A stretch of DNA of 64,000 nt from Chromera velia (taxonomy: Eukaryota > Sar > Chromeraceae), in contig JAHBMJ010000443.1 in NCBI GenBank assembly GCA_018398765.1, positions 160,273 to 224,272 on the forward strand, given 5' to 3'. A program made the translations under genes and the position numbers. Below the pieces are notes generated by a model that ran no database searches, had not been told where the DNA came from, and was given only the letters and a program-made list of their open reading frames with translations. Position 1 is the first letter of the stretch, and every line of letters begins with the position of its first letter. Below, in pieces: positions 11,801 to 22,518 of the stretch.

Positions 11801-14800
11801 GAACACCCAAGAGGCACGCAGGCATTCATCCATTCATGGAACACCCAAGAGGCACGCAGGCATTCATCCATTCATGGAACATCCAAGAGGCACGCAGGCA
11901 GGCATTGCTGGGAGCGTCGACACAAACGGAGAGGGAGAAAGAGAGCGGGAGAGAGAGATAAAAAGAGATAGAGAAAACAGCCCCGAAAAAAGCACGAGGA
12001 AGGAGAGAAGGAAGGGACTAACAAACAGGGACAAACGAAAGGAAATGAATCAGAGGGAAAGGTAGATGAATTGAATGAAATTGAAAAAACAGATTTTTAA
12101 TCAAGCACCGGACACAAAGGAGACGTCTGCATTGTTGCGTGCTTCGCGATCGCAAAATCATGAGAGAATAAGTTGAAATTTGCTTCTGCTGCTTTCTTCA
12201 TCTGACGCACGCACACGCACACACACACCTGTGACGAAGAGGATCTTCGTGTTCTTCCCCCCCACGTGATCATGACCGATCCTGTACCCAACGACGTCTC
12301 CCAGCCGTTCCTGCTTGCCCGAAAAACGGGCGTGGAGATCGCAGACGCGCTTGGCCAGAGAGATGGCAGCAATTCTTCTCGGCTGTGTGACGATGATCTT
12401 GGGGGGCATCAAGTTCCCCTCCGCGTCCCTGGGTCTCAAGGACTCGGGAAGTCTGTTGAAGGCCTCCAGCAACAGCAGAGGAACCATGGTGGATTTTCCA
12501 CACCCCGTCTTCCCGGTGATGCACGTGACCTGCCGCTTCGTGACGGAGTTCTGGACCCGAAGGCAAATGTCGGGGTCGGCAATCGGCAAACTCCCCACAC
12601 CTGCGGCCAGAGAGAGCGAAAGGGGCAGAAGCAGAGAAATGTAGATCACTCCATTGGACACATAAATAGAAAAGTGAGAGAGAAATTACCGAGAGAAAGA
12701 AAGGCAGCTAGAGAGACAGCTTCGAGAACGAGAAGGAAGTGAACAGATGCGAGTGAGCAGGGCACGTAGCAAAGAAGATAGGAAGAAGTCAACGAAACGT
12801 TGAAGCACTCGGTGTCCTTCCCCCCCTGTCTTCCGAAGGCTTGTCTCTTTGCAGTCTGGAGCGACTTATCCCACCCACAAACCTACCTGCGTACATAGAC
12901 CCCTTCGAGAGTGTCGCCTCCACTTGATAGTGTGGCACTGGAGGGGGGCGGCAGAGCCTGTGTCTCTCGAACCTGTGCTCTCCTCCCTTCTCCCACTTCC
13001 CTGGACTCTGGTCAGGAGTAGGACTCCAATTCTTGTCAGGGCACTTCAAGAACAGCCGGGGATCCCTACAGACGTCCTCCAGGTCCTTGTCTGAGCAGAG
13101 AAACCTCTCGAATCGATAACGACGATCACCCCACGGCAACTGCTTCTTGAAAGCGCCGAAGACGAAACGACGCCAGCGCTGGTACCCCTCAAACACATAC
13201 TTCATCTTCTGTTGCACTCTGGGAAGAAGGTTGTTGGGAACGCCCTTCTCGTTCACCAACAGTGCAAGGTCGGCTTCGCCCAGCAAGCCGTTCCGGGTGT
13301 GCCAACGCTGCCACATCAGAGTGAGAAAAGGTCCCGACATCGTCAGTGCGGGCGTGAGCGAGTTGGCGTGTTCCATGTTCAGGAGACTGGCGACGTCGCT
13401 GAGTGTCTGGAGGATTTTGTCGAGTCGGGCAACGAGCAGGTGGGATTCAACCGTAGGAGACCAGACGAGGCTTTTGATCTCTTTGCACGCCTGCTGGTGG
13501 AGGGCGTGGTGAACCAGGCGGAAGTCTTCGCGGCTCTTTACGTACTGCAGTCAGCAGGAAGGTGTGGGGAGGGGCAGGAGGGCATTGCCACACAGTCTTG
13601 CGTGAAAGAAACAGAGAAGCAAAAGTATACGCCTCCGTAAACACACGCGCACAAGAAAAAGGGCGAGAACGGAGAAGAAGACAGTTGAATTTTTGAGAGA
13701 GAACCTCACAGAGATGGGTTTTCACGAGAGCAAGCCAATCACAGCATTGAAAGCCAGCCAGCCAGCCAACCAACCAAAAAGACAATGCGTTGTTTCTTCT
13801 CTCCTCTGAATACACCTTTCCCCCTCTTCTTTCGCGAGTCAGAGTCAAGAAACGAACATAGGCTGACAGGCACCGAACCTAAGTGTCAAACTGACTGACT
13901 GACCATTGTGAAGAGTGCTGCCTCGACTTCTCCCACCGTCAGCATTGGGTCCACTGTGCTCCCTGCCTGCATCCCAATCAGCAACCGCCCCGCAAGGGCC
14001 AGAGCGGCGGCGCGCTCGGGGCGGAATTTGTCTGCTTCTTCATCGTCTCGGGGGGGACTGATGTTTTGGATGGTCGTGATGGGGTCCTCACGGAAGTCGA
14101 CCTTGGTGATCGGATACGACGAAGGGATGAGGCTATGAGCGATATTTCTCAAAATTGTGAACCTATCCCACATCGTACATCTCGTTTTATAGAAGTCGTC
14201 ACCGTTCGATCCCTTCATCTTCTTTGCAACAGCTCGGAATGTCTCTGCACCCTCACTGTTCAGCGCATCCTCACCCTCCTTTTGTCCCAGAGAGTTCTCC
14301 CACCACTGAGAAAAAGCCCCGGGACCCGACCCCCTCTTTTCTGCCACCCCAAAACCCAATTCCCACACCATCTCCCTCCCCCCCAACAGCCCGAGGAGAA
14401 ACCTGAGGGGGCGGAACTGCTTCTCCAACAGGCCATCTTGTCCTACAAGGGAACAGTTGGTGCACTCGAAGTGGGGCGTCAGATACCGGCGGCCCATCCG
14501 GAGGACTCCAATGACCCACAGGGGGGCGCGCCCTTCGCCCGCCTGTCTGTGGACATACGCACCCGCACCATCGTTGAAAGAGCACTTAGAGGCTTTCTTT
14601 TTTGCATCCTCCCACTCTTTGTCAAACGCCGCCATTTCTATTTCAAGCCGTGACTTCATATGTGGGTTCTGTCTCAAAATCTCTTGTTCCGCATCTGCGC
14701 CCCATTCGGCATCGCTCTTAATCTGTTCCCTAGTCTTAGTGGGCTTAAATGGTTTTACTGTTTCGAACGCAACGTCGTCGTCTTCTTCGATTTCAGGCAT

Positions 14801-15859
14801 CGCGTTCTTTGGAGCGTTGTATCTGGACCGGTCCTTCTGCAGAGCGGGGCCAAAGGAGGTCTGTTCAACGTACATTCGGTAGACCGCCACTGCTTCCAGA
14901 GAGTAGATATGCCTGGGGTCAACCAACTCACTCTCCTCCGACCGATCCTCGCAGTGACACCTCAACTCTTTCTCGTTCCACCTCCACGTCTCCCCCTCAC
15001 GGTCCATCCGGTGCCAAAAGTTCACGCAGTCCATCAGCGTGACTCTTGGAAGAGTGGCTGCCAGCTCTTCACGAAAATCATCCATGTCCTCCGCTTGGGT
15101 ATGGCTCCTCCCTCCTCCTCCTCCTTCTTTTGCAGAGCCCCCCGTCGAATCGGTATGCGACTGAGACTGCTTAGCCTTCTCACGCGCCTTCTTCAGCTGC
15201 TTCTCATACCTCTTTCGCACCTCCGGATCGAAAATATTGAGCATGAGAAGATGCTCTTTGTTGTCGGCGAAGTAGTCGCTGCAGAGGAAACCGATCTCCT
15301 CCAGGGCAGACTGAGGGAGATAATCCCATCTGTTCCTGTCTCTGAGGTCCATCACGTCCCACATCTTCTGCCTCAGTGTCATGTTTCCACACACCCGAAC
15401 GCGAAAACCACCCTTGTCCCCCCCACCCCTTGCCGGCGCACCGAGCCCGTTCACCCGAACGGGCCCCGAAGTTTTCGTCCTGTCTCGTTCCTCATTAGGA
15501 ACAAGAGACTCAAATTCCTCCCATGTAAACTTTCCCACCCACACCTCGTCGTAGAAGAGCAGGTTCGTATCCGTGGAGACGATCATCGTTCTTTCGTGCT
15601 TCAGCTGGTCACGGTATAGGTCGTGCCTGACTGCAGGAAAGAAAGAGACGTACACAGTCGGAAGGAGAAGGCGTTAAGCGGAAACAGTCAGAGGGGGAGG
15701 AAGCCGGAGGAAAGAGAGGCAAGGGAGGGGGGCGAATGCGGCAGCATGTTGCCTTTCTCTACCGATTGGCGGACAGGCAGATCATGCCATTCTTTTCCCC
15801 TTTCTGCTTACCTTTTCACCTTCCTTTCTTCCTTCCTTGCTTTTCTTTCGGTCTTTCTT

Positions 15860-15891
<32 letters not shown>

Positions 15892-15967
15892 TTGTTTGTT
15901 TGTTTGTTTGTGTCTTCCTTTCTTTCTTTCTTTCTTTCTTTCTTTCTCTTTCTCCTTCTCCTTCTCC

Positions 15968-16010
<43 letters not shown>

Positions 16011-17842
16011 TCCTTCTTTGTTTCTTTCTCCCTTTCTTTTCGTTCCTTCCTGTCCTTCCTTTCTTCGTTCGGAGAGACAGACGCATAGAGAGTCCCGCCG
16101 GCAGACTGTGTGTTCTTTCTTCTCTCCTCTTTCTCTTCCACTTCTTAAACACTGGGTCAGACAGACAGACAGACAGACAGACGGACAGACTATATGTTTC
16201 TTCTTCTCCCTTCTTTCAGACAGACAGGCAGACTATATGTTTCTTCTTCTCCCTTCTTTCAGACAGACAGGCAGACTATGACAGACAACCTATATCGTCT
16301 TCTCTCTTCCTTTTTCTCTCCTGTTTTTTTCTGTCTTCTTTCGGCGCGCTCTCTCAGTGGAAGGTTGAGCTCCAGGCCTTGAGCGTAACCTGCGGCCCTT
16401 CCTTGCCCAGTGCAGGCTTGCGCCTTCGTACTTCCCATTCTTTCCATCTGGCCGTGTTCGTCTTTCCTTTCGTTTACGAGGCAGCAGCAGCAGCAGCCAG
16501 GCCCCCCCAACTGCCAGCAGCATTAGCAACTCTGACCTTCCTTTTTTCAGACAGACTGTATCGTCTTTTCTCTTTCTTCATTCTCTTCTGACAGACTGTA
16601 TGGTTTCTTTCCCTCCTCTTCTCCTTGAACACAACAGACAGAAATAAAGAAAGCAACAAAGACAACAGAACAGACAGACAGATACACAGACAGATAGATA
16701 CACAGAGAGACAGAGAGACTTGGTTTCTTTCCCAGACAGGCATACAGACTATATCTTTCTTCTTCAGACAGGCAGGCAGGCAAGCAGGCAAGACAGGCAA
16801 GCAGACAGACAGGCAAGCAAAGCAGACAGCCGGGCAGGAGGCCAGCAAGCAAACTGACCGAACCTCCTCCGATAGAACTCACGAATCACCCGCTCCTCCC
16901 CCCCCTCAGGGCCAGCCACGACCAGTTCGACCCCCAGCTTGCTCAGTGAGTCGATCACCTGAGTTGCAAAACAACAAATGCAGAAAGCCCGACACGCAGA
17001 GTTTGAGGGAGACAGATAGAACAGAACTGGAAGGTCACGAGAAGGGAAGTCAACATGGAGGAAAGCCGGAAGGAACATCCGAACCATACGATACGATACC
17101 AGACGGGAGGGAGAGGGATGACGCGAGAACGAGGGACACAGAATAAGAGAATTGCGAGAAATTTGAGAGAAAGAGGCAATCAGAAGGGTATTGTTGACCG
17201 AGCTCTTCCTGTTTTCACCCTCAAGTAACTGCCACTTTGTCATCGGTCCTTCTTCTTTTTCCGCATACAGAGAAAGAGACCGACCTGCTCCCACATGCGG
17301 GTAGGAAAGACTTTAGGGGTTCCGTGCTCCATCAAATCCCCCACCGTCTCCCTGTTCGGCCGCTGAGCAGCAGCGAACTTCTTGGCCGTCTGCTCATCGC
17401 TGATGCTCTCACGCAAGGCGTCTAGCTGCTTGTCGTCCATCTCATTCAAATGATCCGCCAGGTCGTCTGGATTCTTGCAGGCTGCAAAAAGACGGCCGTG
17501 TTCGTTGAAAATCTCCTCAGCCCTCTGCTGCCAGACGTGCGTGTCCCTCTGTCGAAAGAAGGGTCCTTCTTCGTTCGCGAGAACGCCGACCACCGTCACA
17601 CTTCCGGTGCTTGTCAGAGTCTGCACCAAATTCGACAGAGTCTGGTGAAAGCTGTGGTAGTCGGATCCCATCAACGCGATCGCATCTCCATACTGGATGT
17701 TGGCCATGTAATGGATGTACAGGTCGGGAATCAGATTGCATAGGTCGAGAATTAAACAGAGGCTCTTCCTTCCATCATAAGTAACGAGGGACCAGAGCTT
17801 CTGCTCCTCGAGAAAAGTCTCAAGCCCGTAGCACCCGGGCAT
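14..17842 (-). CDS. Giant asteroid-PIN / DEAH-box RNA helicase fusion protein (multi-exon, possibly 3'-partial)
   Basis: I could follow about 24 exons whose reading phases agree at nearly every junction, giving roughly 2,860 codons. The order is an asteroid/XPG-like nuclease-fold domain (about residues 1-300), a charged linker (to about 1,015), a full DEAH helicase core with HA2 and OB-like regions (about 1,020-1,900), and an unrecognised C-terminus. DEAH proteins remodel RNA or RNPs using ATP; asteroid-fold proteins are PIN-like and often RNA-associated, so an RNA-processing or decay role is inferred. The start ATG at 17842-17840 opens the conserved asteroid N-terminus and lies in an A-rich context. 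The 3' end is ambiguous: a TAG stop at 16-14 overlaps a good splice donor (exon ending at 18, then GTAGGT), so the gene may continue beyond the left edge. One short junction (8325-8213) is unresolved. The alternative is two adjacent genes, split near 13886. Confidence 0.8.
1043..1437. repeat. Microsatellites in the last visible intron of the giant gene
   Basis: (CA)n then (GA)n at about 1043-1087, (ACAG)n at about 1243-1265, and mixed (ACAG)/(GACG) at about 1370-1436. The last block abuts the splice donor at 1437, so on the coding strand the intron begins as a run of GTCTG/GTCCG units. Confidence 0.9.
2810..2885. repeat. (ACAG)n microsatellite
   Basis: Imperfect CAGA/CAAA tetranucleotide tract inside the intron between exons 3080 and 2501 of the giant gene. 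Similar CAGA blocks lie at about 2730-2745 in the same intron. Confidence 0.9.
3648..3690. repeat. (CAGA)n/(CAGG)n microsatellite next to a splice donor
   Basis: Tetranucleotide repeats end about 10 bases from the donor at 3698 of the giant gene, the same arrangement as at 1370-1437 and 6180-6423. Confidence 0.9.
6048..6423. repeat. (GA)n and long (ACAG)/(GACG) microsatellite abutting a splice donor
   Basis: (GA)n covers about 6050-6075. Degenerate (ACAG)n with GACG variants covers about 6180-6421 and runs directly into the splice donor at 6423 of the giant gene, so the donor GTCTGT is itself the first repeat unit on the coding strand. Confidence 0.9.
10595..10781. repeat. (GGAA)n/(GGGA)n purine tract
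   Basis: Nearly pure purine on the plus strand, made of GGAA, GGGA and GAAC units, inside the intron between exons 10789 and 10297 of the giant gene. It ends about 7 bases from the donor at 10788. Confidence 0.9.
11735..11905. repeat. Minisatellite, about 45-bp unit, four copies
   Basis: Units contain ATTCATGGAACACCCAAGAG followed by GCACGCAGGCA. Copies differ by a few bases and by the length of a CATTCATC spacer. It lies in the helicase intron just upstream (coding strand) of the acceptor for the motif-II exon. Confidence 0.9.
12887..17842 (-). other. Segment A of the giant gene: asteroid/XPG-like PIN domain and linker
   Basis: Exons 17842-17285, 16958-16859, 15630-13904 and 13544-12887 join in phases 0, 1, 0 and 1. 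The N-terminus has the asteroid pattern: a start MPGCYGLETFLE, then an acidic residue in ILDLCNL, then an XPG-I-like stretch reading GPEGGEERVIREFY, then STDTNLLFYD where FEN/XPG enzymes carry paired aspartates. Several catalytic acidic positions look shifted or replaced, so nuclease activity is uncertain. Residues about 300-795 are charged and partly low-complexity (Lys/Arg-rich, a Gly run, acidic patches). The last exon, rich in aromatic and basic residues, leads directly into the helicase core. If the intron after 13904 is retained, translation stops six codons later at TGA 13888-13886, giving an asteroid-only product of about 800 residues. Confidence 0.72.
15800..16290. repeat. (CTTT)n, (CT)n and (CAGA)n tracts
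   Basis: A long pyrimidine-rich block (about 15800-16040) is followed by CAGA repeats at about 16158-16190 and two copies of a roughly 48-bp unit ending in AGACAGACAGGCAGACTA (about 16190-16280). All lie in the intron between exons 16859 and 15630. Long reading frames here, on both strands, are repeat artefacts. Confidence 0.9.
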
Positions 17843-18744
17843 CTTTTCTCAAATTGCCTTCCACTGCACAGCTAAAGGAAGCGAAATAAATAAATAGGAA
17901 CTGCAGAAAGAAGCGAGCACGAAGGCTCCCTCCCGCTCAAAGGAGAGGGAGACACCAGCGGTGAGAAAGAGACAGCTGCAGACTGATCAATCGAGCCTCC
18001 CTGTCTCAATCCGCTGGAACAAAAATAGAAACACCACAGGGCCACATGGAAGAAGAACTGCGGAAATGCTCTGCCAAACCGTCCAGACGAACTTTGGGTT
18101 GAGAGGAGGGAGCGGCACTTAATTATTAATAATAATTGGTCAAAGATCACCTGAAAATACGTACCTAAAATGGCAGGCGAATTAACTTCAGTGCAAATTT
18201 TTAAGCGCGTGCAACTTTGAACAACGCTTTTGGTGCGCGGCGCCGCGGGCCATGGGCCCATGCAGTCCCGGCTATACCCTCCCCAGCTAGACCCCGCGGC
18301 CCATGCAAACTTTCATGCATGCGAGGGCCCTCTGCGAGAAGTTCCGCGCAAGAGCTAGGAATGCGGCCGAATGCCGGCCTGGGCCCACAGTGACGGGATA
18401 CATGACATACATGTAAGGGGTGACACAAAAAAAACGACGGATCAACTATTCAACCGGCCGTGCATGTCACCCCAGACGCGTACCAAAGTAGGCGAGATAC
18501 TCGAATTTTTTCTGCGTGGTCTTTGTGAGCCTACATAGCTCACTGTATCAGTTTGGTCACCTCAACAGACAGGTCACAGCTGCCCGGCGACTTTCCATGC
18601 TAGAGAATTCGTCTTGCTGCGAAATTGACTTGCCTCTGCGTTTTCTGTGCCTTTCTAGTGGGGGGTCTGCAAAGTCCGCCATAAGGCCTGGTCGTTTGCT
18701 TTGACTGCGAGACGGCCTAGATCGACCGAAAGAAACAAAGAGGG
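17843..18744. promoter_or_regulatory. Divergent intergenic region with GC-rich core
   Basis: About 900 bases separate two head-to-head genes, so this should hold both promoters. A GC-rich, palindrome-rich core (about 18225-18370) contains GGGCCATGGGCCC and CATGCATGC (18314-18322). TGCATGC-type sites are known targets of AP2-family factors in related apicomplexans; use here is inference. An AT-rich stretch lies at about 18118-18140. No RNA gene or coding signal was seen. Confidence 0.5.
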
Positions 18745-21700
18745 ATGGTGAAGAGTCTTGGTCTCCTTCCCGCAGCATTGTTGCTGTGTGGAACTTCTGA
18801 AGGCTTCACTCCCCTTCGTTCTCCCCCCTCTGGACAAACGCAGTCTCAGAAGAGGGACAGTCGGCTTGAAGTGGCTCGCCCTCCTCTTGTGGGCACTGTG
18901 ATTGGCAGTCCTGTGCAGGCACCCGCAGCACCACCGGGTTCCAAGAAAATGCGCTACTCGTCAGAAGACTGGTTGGAGAACTTGACCAGCCTTCCCATTT
19001 CCAAAATTGGAGAAAGAATCTTCAACCATCTTCTGGCCAAGTAAGGGAAGAGTACGAGATCCTCCCTCTGCTTCTCTCATCTTCTCTCGTCTGCTCTCTT
19101 TGGGTGTACCCCCTCTGCCTGCGTACTCTTCTTGTCTTGCAGCACTCTCTGGGCCTGTGCGGTGCTGGCTATCGATGAGTGGAAGCCAGAGCTGTTCAGC
19201 GACTTCCCGACACTGCCGCACACCGTCTTGGCGTCCTCTCTCTCCCTCCTTCTGGTAGGTTGGGACTCGGGGAGAGGGGGGGGGGAAGTGCGAGTGTCTG
19301 GGAGAAAGTTCTTGGGGCATGTTTGCGCCTTTGAGCCTTCTCTGTCTGTCCGATGCGTCCTTTTTGCATAGGCACCTTGGCTGCTTTGCTTCTGGGTCCC
19401 GTCCATCTTCTCCTTTCTTCAGCCCTCACGGTTCTCAAAGTACTTCTAATTCGCCTTCTCAGAACACTTCGGGGTCTTGTCTCTGGTACCGCGTGACTAG
19501 ATGGGTAGATGTCTGCAGACTGTTCCTTCCAATTTTGTCTGCACAATTAAGTGCGCTCACTGCTTTCTGCTCTGCAGGTGTTTCGAACGAATGCGAGTTA
19601 CGTATAGGAATAAATTTTCTATACTATGCTCTGCAGGTGTTTCGAACGAATGCGAGTTACGTATAAGAATAAATTTTCTATACTATGCTCTGTAGGTGTT
19701 TCGGACGAATGCGAGTTACGACCGTTGGTGGGAGGCGCGGAAGGTGTGGGGTGCGATTGTGAACAAGTCGCGTGAGATGGCGACGTTCGTGTTCTCGTCC
19801 ACGGACCCCCAGTACCACCTGACCTTGGGGGCGTTCGTGTGCCTGGCACCGTTCGCCATGAAGCAGCACTTGCAGGTCGGTCAGTCAGCTTGGAACGGAA
19901 ACTCTCGTACCATTTTGTTTCACTCACTCTGTATCTGTTTGTGTTTCCTGTGCCACTTTCTGTATTGAGGCTGATGGTTGTACAGGGAGGAGAGATCAAA
20001 AATGCGTCCACGTGAATGAGTGCAAAAGTGCGTTTCTTCATGTGCGTGCTATTGGCATGTTATGCGACGTCACGCAGATCCTCCTCGGTGTTTCCATTCA
20101 CACAGACCGCACACATTCCCTTGTTTAGCTAGCGTCGTAACTGGCAAGGAATCCTCTGACTGACTGACTGACTGACTGACTGCAGGGAGTGCGGGACCCT
20201 GAGGAGCTTCTGAAGAAGTTGAGAGACTTCGGCGTGGAGCTCTCGGAGGTGGAGAGAAAATGGCTGATGGCTCAGGAGAACATTCCTCTGATCATCTTCA
20301 AGGTGAGCTGTTTGGGTGTCGTTGCGTTCGTTCGTTGGAAGGAAGGGGTAGATGGGAGGCATGTGAGATGGGCGCTGTCTTAAATTTCATTTTGTTTCCT
20401 TCCTAGTCTTTCTCCACATACTTCCTCTTCCTGTCTCTTTGTGTCGAGGAAGGAAGAAGGACTGATTGGAATCAACGAACAAAAGCAGAGCATTTCCCGA
20501 AAGAGTCTCTCTCAGAGGGGACCCTTTCTGCCTGCCGAAGCTGAGGGGCACATCTACATGCATGCACATGAATAAGTGAGACAGAGAGAACGTCCGAGAT
20601 GAGTGTACAAGGTCAAGTGGGACCCGTCCTGGATCTTGAATGAAAATTCACTTCTAGAGGGAGGAAGCGACCGAAGAAGAGACCACGACTTGCAGGCGCG
20701 ATCAATTTGTAGAGAAACAAGTGGCCGGAAAAAAAAGAAAGAAAGAATGAGAGAACGAATGAAAGAATGCGCTGACGAAGCAGTCAACATATGTATGAAT
20801 AGATGAATGAATGAATAAATGAATGAATGAATGAATAATTGCTTGAATGACTTCTGCAGTTTCAGCAAGAAGCCCTGAAGGTTGCCCTGAGGGGCGGCCA
20901 GATTCCTGACGGTTCCGATGGCACGAACAGATTTCTCTTGAAGAACACCGTCAGAGAGGGACAGCAGAAAGCAATTCGGTCGAGGCCGGAAGAGACGACA
21001 GAAGGCGGAAGAGAAAGAGAACGTGCAGAGGTTGCAGACCGTGCCATGAGCATGTCTGGGAACATTGAGTACTCCCTTTTGTACGTTGTGCCGATGATCG
21101 TGCGAGCCCAGCAGATGGTGGGGGACATGATCGACAACCTCGGGAAGTGTGAGAGGATTCTCAAGTCTCCTGGTGGGTCTCTCTCTCTGTCTCTGTCTCT
21201 GTCTTGTCTGTCTGTCTGCCTGTATAATCTGTCTGCCTCTCTCTCTTTCTCTCTCCACATTGGCCTTCTCTCACCTTTGCACCCTGGTTTTTGTTTTGCC
21301 CCGATTGTTCCTTCGCCGTCTCCGCTGGATCCTCCTCTTTCGTTCTTTGTTTGCAGTTCCCCTGTCTTACTCTCGACACACTTCTCGCCTTCTGAGCGTT
21401 TTCTGTGCCACGCTCCCGATGGCGCTCGTCCACCGTCTGGACCTTCTGACCCCCCCCGTGATGCTGCTGGTTGGTTGGGGGCTTTTTGCCATTGAGGAGA
21501 TCGGGCATTACATCGAGGAGCCGTTTTCTCTGGAGACGAACGTTTTGGGTCTGCAGGGGATTTGCGGGACGATCGAGAGGGGGGTGAAGGGGGTGCTGTC
21601 TCAGAATGAAGAGTGGGACTGCGGGAGAATGGACGCCGCACAGATGAATCACTATATCGGATTGAGCGGCATGGGGGGGGGTGCTGAAGAGGAAGAAGAA

Positions 21701-22279
21701 GAAGAGAGAAGAGAAGGAATGCAGAAAGAACAATTGGATGATGACGACACCGCAGCAGAAGCAAGAGAGCTGTTGGATCTTCCGTCTGCGTCTGCTCCCG
21801 TTTCTGCTGCCTCCGTTTCTGTACCCGTCTCTGCCGCCTCTGTTTCTGTACCCGTCTCTGACACCTCTGTTTCTGTACCCGTCTCTTTCAGCAAAACACA
21901 AACACAGATGCAGACAGAGACACAAACGCAGATGCAGACAGAGACAGAGACAGAAACAGAGAGTCCAACGGAGATCCCCCTAACGCCCACTCGGTGGGGT
22001 CGTTTCCGCCGTCGCGTGAAGAATTTCTTCGGAAGGGGGGTGGCTGAAGGGACACGAGAAAGAGTCGTTGAGGGACAGGTGGGAGGGCTGACACCGGTCT
22101 CGGGTGGGGAGGCAGAAGAGGCGAGGAAGGAGTTGGGTCGGCTGGCGAGAGAGGCAGTGGAGTCGATAGAGCTCGATGAGAGATCAGATCAGAAGGGGGG
22201 GGTGCAAGGTGAAGAGGAGGCACTTCCGCAAACAGCGGAGGTCCCTGAGGCTGAGGCTGCTGCTGCTTCTTCACGATAG
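18745..22279 (+). CDS. Bestrophin/VCCN-like anion channel, probably plastid-targeted
   Basis: Six exons (18745-19040, 19143-19254, 19696-19875, 20186-20302, 20860-21172, 21357-22279) join in frame to 646 codons ending in TAG. The bestrophin-family signature FRTNASYDRWWEARKVWG lies at about residues 138-155, and a later PLSYSRHTSRLL followed by GLFAIEEIGHYIEEPF matches the family's C-terminal core. Relatives include bacterial YneE-type channels and plant thylakoid VCCN1, which passes chloride to adjust the proton-motive force. Residues 1-20 form a signal peptide (LLPAALLLCG); the probable cleavage site is followed by Phe (GFTPLRSPP) and a basic Ser/Pro-rich stretch, as in bipartite presequences for red-type complex plastids. 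The last 150 or so residues are acidic with Ser/Val and Gln/Thr/Glu repeats, probably disordered. The start ATG is in an AGGGATGG context. Confidence 0.9.
19570..19724 (+). repeat. 59-bp tandem duplication of a splice acceptor plus exon start
   Basis: Two 59-bp units precede the real exon start at 19696. Each carries a polypyrimidine/AG acceptor (AG at 19576-19577 and 19635-19636; real AG at 19694-19695) followed by the first 24-27 exon bases, coding VFRTNASY. After those bases the decoy copies continue with GTATAG or GTATAA, which is donor-like or an in-frame stop. Confidence 0.9.
20157..20184 (+). repeat. (CTGA)n at a splice acceptor
   Basis: Seven CTGA/ACTG units run straight into the TGCAG acceptor of bestrophin exon 4 (20186), so the repeat forms the intron's 3' tract. 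Confidence 0.85.
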
Positions 22280-22469
22280 CCCTCCTTCCTTGCTTCCTGA
22301 GGAGGAGAACTGACTTGCTGCGGCAGTTCATGACTTTCTTTTTTCTGGTGCTTGGTTAACGCTATCTGACTGACTGCCTGACAACTGTCTCTCTTCCTTC
22401 GTGTAAAGACGACAGGGAAGCGAGACAGCGTAACAGACACGAAAGGAGTAATACACTTCAGCATGCGAG

Positions 22470-22518
<49 letters not shown>

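Larger units (their letters stand above)
7136..12600 (-). other. Segment B of the giant gene: DEAH helicase core, HA2 and OB-like region
   Basis: Exons are 12600-12229, 11723-11330, 10942-10789, 10297-9944, 9661-9562, 9301-9127, 8863 to about 8325, a short piece ending at 8213, 7997-7867 and 7549-7136. All DEAH motifs are present: I GKTGCGKST; Ia TQPRRIAA; II DEVH in VLDEVHERSLDSD; III MSAT; IV ILVFLPG; V TNIAESSITIP (made across an intron); VI QRAGRAGR. The ATPase/helicase is therefore predicted to be intact. Motif II is DEVH rather than DEAH, which occurs in the family. About 85 charged heptad-like residues sit between motifs II and III, where usual family members have about 15. After motif VI come a winged-helix/HA2-like stretch and an OB-type signature, LVALAFAPNFVTGN. 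The intron between 11722 and 12229 contains a four-copy minisatellite. Confidence 0.88.

Noticed and set aside
15782-16281. Long open frames on both strands
   Set aside because: They translate (CTTT)n and (CT)n tracts (Phe/Leu/Ser or Lys/Glu/Arg repeats) and lie in an intron.
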